DNA of 33,100 nt from Candidatus Methanoperedens sp. (GTDB taxonomy: Archaea; Halobacteriota; Methanosarcinia; Methanosarcinales; Methanoperedenaceae): the NCBI GenBank assembly GCA_027460605.1, contig JAPZAN010000120.1:1-33100 (forward strand). The letters are read 5' to 3'. Shown here piece by piece: positions 18,929 to 26,719 of the stretch. How positions within the stretch are numbered: position 1 is the stretch's first letter; each line of letters starts with the position of its first letter. The position numbers were made by a program, and so were the translations under genes. A model generated the notes under the pieces. That model made no database searches. It was not told the origin of the DNA and saw only the letters and a list, made by a program, of their open reading frames with translations.

Positions 18929-20128
18929 TTAAGTATTCTTTCGCAGAATCTCAGTTTCAAGTTGTTTAGGTAATCGGGGGATACCTATCCTCCCGATGCA
19001 AGATGAGAATCTTTGTTGAATCTTGGTGATATGAGGCGGCAATAGTCTCCACTTCCGATAGCCTTCGATCTCATCGAATTTTTTCACCTCTAAATCTTTA
19101 AAATTAAATACAATAACATCATTTACATTATCGGCCAAAAGAAACAAGAATGCTTCATATATATGTTCTTTAAAGCCAATCTTACTAGAGTACCTGTCTT
19201 CTTTCTTCAGATCATTACCAGATTTTTTACTACCTTTGATTAGATAGACGTTTCCATCACATCTTCCCTCAATAGTATCGCACTCTGGCCTAATGTTTAG
19301 ATAATAAGTACTATCTATTTCGAAAATATCACCAGGTTTTATACCATATAACCCCTTATCTAGAAACATTGTTCTTCGTAAAACATCCCTGAGTTCTTGT
19401 AAATCAGGATCAATTGCTATCTTCAGCTTTTCTACTTCTAGTTCGGGCATTACTGTTATTGACGAAACTAGCCTAAATAGGGTCTCGTTTATTCCCGATA
19501 CCGGATCTTCCCCTTCGTCTTTAAAACTACACCATAGTATCCACGGCCATCCCTTACTTCTATTATATAAATCCCAAAATACCGTATTTTTGGCCTTCAA
19601 CATCTCTCTTTGCCACAACTTCAATACATATATTGGCGGGTTACTTTCTATCCACGCGCCAATATCCTCAAAGAGTTTATCGCCTTCAAGAAGTTCTTTC
19701 TTGTTTCTTACATAGATAAAGTTCCTTCCGTTCTCGAAATATAAACCTTCTTCTTTGAGCTTTGGAATGATTTGATCATTGATATCTCTTGTACTTTCCT
19801 GAGTAAATATAAAAACTGGAGCAAAGCATATATCTTTTAATCTTTTTATGAACTCAATAATCTTTTGATGAATCTCCTCTCTAATTTCAGCGCCGGGAGA
19901 TACCCCCTCCTCAGTCGCTTCGATGGGTTCGAATATATTCCAATCAAGTATTATGAAACTGGACATTGTAAAATTAGAAAGAAAACTCTCAGCCAAATCG
20001 AGCGACTCTATTTCACAAGTAGGAAAACCTTTCTCTTTGATTTTAATAATGATTTTATTGATATCCTCCTCCACTCCTATACCATTATCGATAATCGTCG
20101 CTATCCCTTCGCATAGGCTTATATCCAT
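18929..20128 (-). CDS. Divergent receiver-like protein with C-terminal domain of unknown function
   Basis: 399 aa; SFIILDWNIFE (beta3-like with Asp) and APVFIFTQEST (beta4-like with Thr/Ser) resemble a CheY fold; TAATG overlap with upstream GHKL gene. Confidence 0.65.
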   Translation of the reverse strand: MDISLCEGIATIIDNGIGVEEDINKIIIKIKEKGFPTCEIESLDLAESFLSNFTMSSFIILDWNIFEPIEATEEGVSPGAEIREEIHQKIIEFIKRLKDICFAPVFIFTQESTRDINDQIIPKLKEEGLYFENGRNFIYVRNKKELLEGDKLFEDIGAWIESNPPIYVLKLWQREMLKAKNTVFWDLYNRSKGWPWILWCSFKDEGEDPVSGINETLFRLVSSITVMPELEVEKLKIAIDPDLQELRDVLRRTMFLDKGLYGIKPGDIFEIDSTYYLNIRPECDTIEGRCDGNVYLIKGSKKSGNDLKKEDRYSSKIGFKEHIYEAFLFLLADNVNDVIVFNFKDLEVKKFDEIEGYRKWRLLPPHITKIQQRFSSCIGRIGIPRLPKQLETEILRKNT

Positions 20129-22365
20129 TACTCCTCTCCCTCCTCGTTATTCTCTCCAAAACTTACAAGAAAATTTGCTCCATCTAAAACCGTTTTATCC
20201 TTATCAATTATGTAGTTAATCTCGTAATCGTATCTCCATAGGAGTTGTCGAGCGATATATAGTCCTAAGCCGCGACCCTTAATTCCCTTAGTTGAGAAGA
20301 ATGGTTCAAAGATGAACGGAAGATCACTTTCCCTAACGCCAAGGCCATTATCAGCAAAAACGACTTCGCATTTTGTCCCATCAATTAAAATTTTTATTTC
20401 CTTATTTTCCTTTGTACTCGTAGTTAACCAATAAACTGCATTGTCCATAAGATTTATGAAAACTTGGAGTATTATTCCTTCGGAACATTTAACAACGATA
20501 GGCGGTCCTTTTTCATCCACGATTACTTTTATATTTCTTCTCTCAATAGGAACACTATAGTACAATTTGACTTTATCAATAATATCACTAATTCTTAAAT
20601 CCTTACTACGCCGTCTTGAGGAACGGAATAGTGGTTGGATACCATGAAGTTGATCCTCAATATATGCAAATTGACCTCGTAATTTGTCCAAATCACCTCG
20701 CAATTTATCATGGTCAAAATTATCTTTTTCAGCCATTTTTATCATCATGTTCAAAGTTTCAGCAGCGCGGGTCATCATTATCATCAAGTCGTGGGATGCC
20801 GCGTCTACCGCCATTCCAACTCCTGCAAGATCTTCGACAACTTCGACACGCTCTGAAAATACCTTCTTCTCTTCATGATAATCTTTGATTAATCTGTTAA
20901 GAGTGCTAATACCTTCAGAATCCTTCTGTTTATTCAGATGGTTCTCAATAACCGATAAGTCCTTCTCAACAACTGATTCTTTGATATACAATCCTTTTTC
21001 ACGTATCACAGTTTTTAATTTCTTTAACTCTTTATTCAAATACCCCAAAATTCCGAGAAGAAGTACTCTAATGTCTTGATAAGCATTGCCAATGTCCATT
21101 AGTCCCTCTCTACTCGATTTGTCTCTCAGGTCTGGATTGTCTTTGCTAGTTATACCCACATATCCAACCACTTGATCATTGCTAAGATAACTCCCGGCTT
21201 TCACCAACCCTCTTGCAATGTCTAGTCCCAACCAATCATCGCTTGGATCCCCATAAGGATAAACTCTAATGCCATCTCTATAAACATACGTTCGATGGCT
21301 TCTAATGAGTTCTCTATCATCATTAGATAATGGCGATGCTAATGAAGCCTTTCTTTTAAATTCAAAAACATAAAACTTAAATTTGAAAGATCCACATTCA
21401 GGTCTTCTTTTTAGCCCTCCCCCTTTATCATAAAAACGTTTCCTAATGTCTCTATCATCTGACAAATCGTCTAATAAAGACATTTCTCCTTTTTTTTCAT
21501 TCAATATAAATTTACAACGCCCTTCTCTATCGACCTCGCCATCAATTTTGATATCTGCTATATTTAATAGATTAGTCAATTTATCTTTCTCTTCAGCCAA
21601 GAAAACATACTCACCATTCAAAAGAATATCTACAACAAACTCGGTGCTACCGAATGGTGATACCAACCTCAGGCAATCTTCAAAGATATCACGTATCTTT
21701 TCATCTGTCCATTTTCCTTTTAAATTCGAAACTCTTATTAATGTCCCATGTGGTTGTTTCTCGATTACACTACCTTGAACTACAATAGTTTGCTGTTTTA
21801 TCCTTTCAGGAGAAGTTCGGATCTCGTAATCATATTTAACGTCCTCAATAAAGATTGGTTTATTGGATAAATCCCCTTTCTTTGCAAGAATTTCATCATC
21901 AAAGACGGACAAATCACATTTTAAGTATATTTCACTAGCTTCTAGCTGTTTTGCTCTAGTAAATATCTCTACTGCATATCCAAGCTTGAAGGCGGAATAC
22001 CTTCCGATACCCTTCTCGCCCTGCATTATCCTACCTTTTTCTGTACGACCTTCGCCCATTTTCTTTTTGATATATTTATAAGGCGCTGCAGGATTCATCC
22101 AAGAATCTTTAATGGTATCAAAAGTCATACCAATTCCGTCATCCTCGATTTCAATGACAGAGTTTTCTCCAATTTCCAAACTTGTACCTGATTTGTTAAA
22201 ATTTATGAATCTAATCTGTACCCAAGAAGCATCAGCATCGTATGAATTCTTAATAAGCTCTAAAAGGGCAATCTTTTCGTTTTTGATAAGTTGCTCACCT
22301 AACATGGTTATAAGCCGCCCATATGGTCTGGGGCTAATCGTTCCCTTTTCTGGTATCATCATCAA
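20128..22365 (-). CDS. Dual-GHKL ATPase: N-terminal HSP90/MORC-like ATPase plus C-terminal histidine-kinase-like HATPase
   Basis: N-term ALLELIKNSYDADASWVQIRF...VIEIEDDGIGMTFDTIKDSWM...GEKGIGRYSAFKLG; C-term VFINLMDNAVYWL...VVFADNGLGVRESDLPFIFEPFFSTKGIKGRGLGLYIARQLL; H-box-like ASHDLMIMM. Confidence 0.88.
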   Translation of the reverse strand: MMMIPEKGTISPRPYGRLITMLGEQLIKNEKIALLELIKNSYDADASWVQIRFINFNKSGTSLEIGENSVIEIEDDGIGMTFDTIKDSWMNPAAPYKYIKKKMGEGRTEKGRIMQGEKGIGRYSAFKLGYAVEIFTRAKQLEASEIYLKCDLSVFDDEILAKKGDLSNKPIFIEDVKYDYEIRTSPERIKQQTIVVQGSVIEKQPHGTLIRVSNLKGKWTDEKIRDIFEDCLRLVSPFGSTEFVVDILLNGEYVFLAEEKDKLTNLLNIADIKIDGEVDREGRCKFILNEKKGEMSLLDDLSDDRDIRKRFYDKGGGLKRRPECGSFKFKFYVFEFKRKASLASPLSNDDRELIRSHRTYVYRDGIRVYPYGDPSDDWLGLDIARGLVKAGSYLSNDQVVGYVGITSKDNPDLRDKSSREGLMDIGNAYQDIRVLLLGILGYLNKELKKLKTVIREKGLYIKESVVEKDLSVIENHLNKQKDSEGISTLNRLIKDYHEEKKVFSERVEVVEDLAGVGMAVDAASHDLMIMMTRAAETLNMMIKMAEKDNFDHDKLRGDLDKLRGQFAYIEDQLHGIQPLFRSSRRRSKDLRISDIIDKVKLYYSVPIERRNIKVIVDEKGPPIVVKCSEGIILQVFINLMDNAVYWLTTSTKENKEIKILIDGTKCEVVFADNGLGVRESDLPFIFEPFFSTKGIKGRGLGLYIARQLLWRYDYEINYIIDKDKTVLDGANFLVSFGENNEEGEE

Positions 22366-22405
22366 GTCTCCAAAATTTTGAATTGGAACATTAATATCAT
22401 ATTTT

Positions 22406-23809
22406 TTATCCTTTTAACCCTATTACAATATATTCTATTGGATAAGCTTCTGAATTAGCGTCGTGATTATTTGCAAATTTGCCTGTTTTCTCATCCCTTT
22501 TTTGAGGTAGTATTTTTAACGGAATTTCTCTTTTTATTATTTTATCAAGTTTAAAGCCAGATTGTTGTAAACTCTCAGCAAAAACTTCCGCATTCAATAT
22601 ATCTATACCTCTCAGTTTCGTATCACCTATAACATAACAGCATCTACTGCCATGTTTTAAAATTCTGAAGCTTTCATCAAATACTTCTTGCATATCAATG
22701 AAAAACGCTTCAATTTCTTTTGCCATTTTCTTACTTTTCTTGGTCATTTTGACAACAATGTCTTTGCCAATCTTGCTTTTTAATCTTTTATGTTCGTATT
22801 TTTTGTACGATGTTCCGATAAACTCCCCTCTGTATTCCTTTAAATCATCAGCAAACTCAAGCCAAATCGTTGATAGTTGATGCAAGTCTGCATATTCGTA
22901 GCTGGTAACGAAAGGACTCGAACTTACAATTAAATCTATAGAATTCTCCGATACAGGCTGTTTTCTGGCATCACCAACTTTGATATTTAGATATTTCGTA
23001 AGGTTTTCCTTTATATTTGCAGGAACTTCGTCATAAAAAATATCATTACCTCTCTGCATTTTCTTTAAATGGTTTCGAAATGCTTCATATGGCTTTACAG
23101 GTTTCTTCTTCAAATTTTTTGTTGGTTTTGTTCTTGTTGGTTTTGTACTCCCTTGTAGCCAGATAGAACATCTCTTTAAAATGTGACTAAAGGCAACTAG
23201 AAAAAAATCCCTGATGGTTTCATCTTCCTCATCATAAATAACTCTTAATATCTTTCCAAGTTCATTTTTGTTTTTCTCAGTAAACCAGTAATTAATTCGG
23301 TCAATATGTTTTCGAGGAACTAATGGCCAAATCCTTTCATCAAATGGTGCTTTTTGATTTTCATCTAAAAATTTTAACTTTGATAAGAGCTGTCTTATTT
23401 TTCTATCAAGATACTCTGGATTTATTGGTGTCGATTTCACCTTGGTAATCAAATGCGCTACTTTATTAATATCTGTTCCACTCGCCTTAAAGCCTCTTGA
23501 GATTGCAGTAACCATCGTAGTTCCGCATCCCATAAATGGATCATTTATATAAGCATCTTTATAAAAAATATACTCGTCAATCAGTTTTTCAACTAATTGT
23601 GGAATAAACTTAGCAGGGTAGCGATGGTAATCATGTGTCCACTTCCCCGTTTCTGATTTTTTAAAATCTTCAAACGACCATTCTTTGTCTATCTCTTTTA
23701 TGTTAAACAGATTGATTAATTCATCTGGTGATGCTATTGTTTGTTGAAATTGCCAAGTTTTAACACTCGTCACATATTCAATTGTTGCTTCGCTTAACAA
23801 ATCACCCAT
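22406..23809 (-). CDS. DNA methyltransferase (amino-MTase type)
   Basis: THDYHRYPAKFIPQLVEKLI...YINDPFMGCGTTMVTAISRGFKASGTDIN (motif X/I), IDLIVSSSPFVTSYEYADLHQLSTIWLEF (motif IV-like). Confidence 0.85.
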   Translation of the reverse strand: MGDLLSEATIEYVTSVKTWQFQQTIASPDELINLFNIKEIDKEWSFEDFKKSETGKWTHDYHRYPAKFIPQLVEKLIDEYIFYKDAYINDPFMGCGTTMVTAISRGFKASGTDINKVAHLITKVKSTPINPEYLDRKIRQLLSKLKFLDENQKAPFDERIWPLVPRKHIDRINYWFTEKNKNELGKILRVIYDEEDETIRDFFLVAFSHILKRCSIWLQGSTKPTRTKPTKNLKKKPVKPYEAFRNHLKKMQRGNDIFYDEVPANIKENLTKYLNIKVGDARKQPVSENSIDLIVSSSPFVTSYEYADLHQLSTIWLEFADDLKEYRGEFIGTSYKKYEHKRLKSKIGKDIVVKMTKKSKKMAKEIEAFFIDMQEVFDESFRILKHGSRCCYVIGDTKLRGIDILNAEVFAESLQQSGFKLDKIIKREIPLKILPQKRDEKTGKFANNHDANSEAYPIEYIVIGLKG

Positions 23810-23935
23810 GAATTTTCGACCTTTTTACCTGATAGTCTGCAATATGATAAACTATTTGCTTTTAATTTCTCGGTATAAATATTCAATGAATGAAAGTAAT
23901 ACTATTGAAGTGTACAACGAAGGCCGCACATTGAG

Positions 23936-23970
23936 TATCTGCGTTTATCTGTGTTCATCTGCGGTTTATT
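23936..23970 (+). repeat. Dispersed intergenic repeat, CTGCGTTTATCTGTGTTCATCTGCGGTTTATT type
   Basis: tatctgcgtttatctgtgttcatctgcggtttatt; overlaps the stop of the minus-strand bioY (23969-23971). Confidence 0.75.
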
Positions 23971-24655
23971 ATTTCGCCCTCGAATCAATCTCATTCCCAT
24001 ACGCAGCCCTCGGCACTACTGCCGTGGCTATTGCTGATACGATTAGCGCCTTATACAAATCAACCGCTATGAAAGGCAAAACCCCGAGCTGGATTGCTTT
24101 CTCTGCATTCACGCCAAGCACAAATGCCAGTTGAACAGCCCCGAACAGGTAAACCATCACAATTCCGAGCAGCATTATACTAAACATGCCTGCAAAGCTG
24201 CGTGATTTGACATACATATCTGTGAACCACCCGATAATAAGCGATGCAACAATGAACCCGATGATGTAACCCCCTGTCACGCCTGCGAGAACTTCCATGC
24301 CGGCTGTTCCGCCTGCAAACCATGGCACGCCAAGAACGCCTATAACAGCATAGAATACCTGGCTCATTCCGCCGTACCATTTCCCGAGAATCACGCCAGA
24401 GAGAAGAACCGCGAAAACCTGTCCCGTTACAGGCACGGGCGTGTAGGGAAGATAGAACCGGAGCTGGGCAACCAGTCCGGTCAAACAAGCAAAGCCAAGC
24501 GCCAGAGCCATTTTGTTCAGGAATGTTGATTCAAACCGCCATTTAAAAAAATTGTATCTGGCAGATTCATATTTTTCAAATACGTTTTTTAGTTCGCTTC
24601 CAAATTCTGACATAAATTCACCGATTGTAAACTTTTTATTTCTTAAAGTAGACAA
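23969..24655 (-). CDS. bioY: BioY-family biotin transporter S component
   Basis: AQLRFYLPYTPVPVTGQVFAVLLSGVILGKWYGGMSQVFYAVIGVLGVPWFAGGTAGMEVLAGVTGGYIIGF. Confidence 0.92.
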   Translation of the reverse strand: MSTLRNKKFTIGEFMSEFGSELKNVFEKYESARYNFFKWRFESTFLNKMALALGFACLTGLVAQLRFYLPYTPVPVTGQVFAVLLSGVILGKWYGGMSQVFYAVIGVLGVPWFAGGTAGMEVLAGVTGGYIIGFIVASLIIGWFTDMYVKSRSFAGMFSIMLLGIVMVYLFGAVQLAFVLGVNAEKAIQLGVLPFIAVDLYKALIVSAIATAVVPRAAYGNEIDSRAK

Positions 24656-24722
24656 TCATTTATAAATCAATCGATTTGATTAAGTTCTATTATTGGAACT
24701 GGCATCGGATTCATTATCTCGG

Positions 24723-25031
24723 CTATGGAATGCCCCAGATTATCACTATGCCCCCGATAAGCACAAGCGCCCAGAATAAGACCTTTTGTGTCTTGTCCCC
24801 TATCCCTAAATCGATTGCAAACACCCTGAAACCGTTCAAGGCGTGGGGAAGTACGAGCAACAGCAGAATAAAAACTGCGGTCTTGAACTCCACGAACATG
24901 AAATCAAATGGCGTTTTAATTCCATGCGCCCACACGATATGTATGAACAGGTAGAACACAAGCAGGATACCCGTGACGCGCTGGAGCAGCCATGCCCACA
25001 TCCCTGTTCCGTAAGCCCTTTCTTTTTCCAT
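24723..25031 (-). CDS. sdhC: Succinate dehydrogenase/fumarate reductase membrane anchor (cytochrome b subunit)
   Basis: WLLQRVTGILLVFYLFIHIVWAH...LPHALNGFRVFAIDLG, three TMs. Confidence 0.85.
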   Translation of the reverse strand: MEKERAYGTGMWAWLLQRVTGILLVFYLFIHIVWAHGIKTPFDFMFVEFKTAVFILLLLVLPHALNGFRVFAIDLGIGDKTQKVLFWALVLIGGIVIIWGIP

Positions 25032-25650
25032 TGCGTTTTAGCATCCCGACTGTGTCATTATATCTCGTATCTGCATAAAAGCGCCATGCATTTGCAAGGG
25101 CCGCAGGCCCGAGATAATCCTTGTCCCTTGCTGCCACAGGACATGCCCCGTAGCAAAGGCCGCACAGGATGCAAGCCGCATACTTATCGACTTTCCTGAC
25201 ATCCAGTTGCGACATCAACATATCCCCGCCTCCCTCAAACCAGGGATGCACATCCTCATAATGTTTAAAAAAAGGTTTTAAATCCACCACCAGGTCTTTG
25301 ATTACAGGGAGGTTCGGGAGAGGTTCAATAAGTATTTCCTCGCCGGTCTTTAATTCAGGTTTCGCAACCGGACCATACGGTGATAAGGTCAATACCCGTT
25401 CGCCAATGATTTCAGATGCCTGGGTACGGCATGCAAGTCTTTGTTTCTTGTTGATGAGCATGGCACATGAGCCGCAAACCGCGCCGCGGCATGAATACCT
25501 GAAGGCAAGGGAGCCATCCTGCTCATCCTGTATCTGGAAAAGCGCTTCAAGAACAGACATATGCGGTTTGGGTTTTACTTCAAAAGTATCGAACCACGAC
25601 CTTTCCCCGTCAAATCTTTTGATCTTGAATTTCATAACCCGGCATTTCAT
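24916..25650 (-). CDS. sdhB: Succinate dehydrogenase/fumarate reductase iron-sulfur subunit, apparently truncated/frameshifted at C-terminus
   Basis: YSCRGAVCGSCAMLINKKQRLAC (2Fe-2S), CILCGLCYGACPVAARDKDYLGPAALANAWRFYADTR, then RYNDTVGMLKRNGKRKGL... running 116 nt into sdhC; second Cys-cluster motif absent. True start may be at 25635 (MKFKIKRFDG). Confidence 0.88.
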   Translation of the reverse strand: MKCRVMKFKIKRFDGERSWFDTFEVKPKPHMSVLEALFQIQDEQDGSLAFRYSCRGAVCGSCAMLINKKQRLACRTQASEIIGERVLTLSPYGPVAKPELKTGEEILIEPLPNLPVIKDLVVDLKPFFKHYEDVHPWFEGGGDMLMSQLDVRKVDKYAACILCGLCYGACPVAARDKDYLGPAALANAWRFYADTRYNDTVGMLKRNGKRKGLRNRDVGMAAPARHGYPACVLPVHTYRVGAWN

Positions 25651-25800
25651 AGTTTCTTTCCCACATTATATAAAACACATGGTAGGATAAATGAAGATAC
25701 TTGGGGTATACCGTGTTCATGTAAGGTAAATGTCTTTTATTTTGGGTAGATATAAATAATAGTTTTACAATTAAAGACACTAATAATAAGGGGTGATATC

Positions 25801-26520
25801 ATGAGAAAAATATTAGTAATGATGGCAATAGCCGTGCTTCTCGTAGTAGTGAGTCCGGCAGGCGCCGTAAATACAGACATAAAACTAACAGACACATTAA
25901 AACTTGAGCAGGGTTACAACCTGCATCTGGTCAGCACTGATGTGAATGGCAGTCCGAGGACTGCAGTGCTGCAATTAAACAAGGGCGGAGATGAAAAAAC
26001 AGTAACTTCCGGAGATGAGTTCAGCCTTTATGATGGACAAGGACACCTGATAGTAACAGCAAAGTTAGATGCAGTTTTTGTGGGGGCCACCGGCACATTA
26101 GTCCAAATAAAAAATCTCGTTCAGTATGATAAGAACACAGGTGAGATAATTTTGACAATGGATCGAGTACTTTTGTTTATACCCTCCCATCCGCCTGTTA
26201 AAAATGAGAAGCCTGTAACGGACACGCTTGGACTGAAACAGGGCTATAAATTGCAGTTAATGGCTGCCGATGATAAGGCTGTGCCTGTGCAGATATGGCT
26301 GCAATTAATCCACGGCAGTGTTGTTTATGATGAGGTTGTATCTTTGGGTGAAAATTTTGGCTTTTATGATGGAAGTGTTTTGGTTGCGAATGGAACGTTC
26401 ACTACGCTTTTCCTCGGTTCCACGGGCTACATGGTTGAACTGGAAGACCTCACCCAGTATAATAATAACGGCAGGATAATATTGTATCTGGATAGAGTGA
26501 TACTGGTAAAACCCTACTAG
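25801..26520 (+). CDS. Secreted protein with two tandem S-layer-like (DUF1608/PF07752-type) domains
   Basis: Signal peptide MRKILVMMAIAVLLVVVSPAGA; internal duplication DTLKLEQGYNLHLVSTDVNG...QYDKNTGEIILTMDRVLLF and DTLGLKQGYKLQLMAADDK...QYNNNGRIILYLDRVILV. Confidence 0.75.
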   Translation: MRKILVMMAIAVLLVVVSPAGAVNTDIKLTDTLKLEQGYNLHLVSTDVNGSPRTAVLQLNKGGDEKTVTSGDEFSLYDGQGHLIVTAKLDAVFVGATGTLVQIKNLVQYDKNTGEIILTMDRVLLFIPSHPPVKNEKPVTDTLGLKQGYKLQLMAADDKAVPVQIWLQLIHGSVVYDEVVSLGENFGFYDGSVLVANGTFTTLFLGSTGYMVELEDLTQYNNNGRIILYLDRVILVKPY

Positions 26521-26545
26521 ACGGTTGAAGTATAATGTTCCTTTT

Positions 26546-26594
26546 AGACGGGAGAACAGGATTAAAGATATAATGTATCCTGTTAATCCTGTCT
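26546..26594. repeat. Intergenic hairpin repeat, AGGATTAACAGGAT family, copy 2
   Basis: agacgggagaacaggattaaagatataatgtatcctgttaatcctgtct; imperfect inverted repeat. Confidence 0.8.
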
Positions 26595-26719
26595 GAAAAT
26601 CATTGTTTCTTTTTTAATTTTTATTTATAGCCACTAGAGTTTCATTCCACATTTATTCCAATAATATACCAGATGATAACTACTTTTATTATGCCAGCCA
26701 ATCCTGAGTATAGTATAAT

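Noticed and set aside
23808-24134. 108-aa plus-strand ORF
   Set aside because: Spans an intergenic repeat and the antisense of bioY; not a plausible gene.
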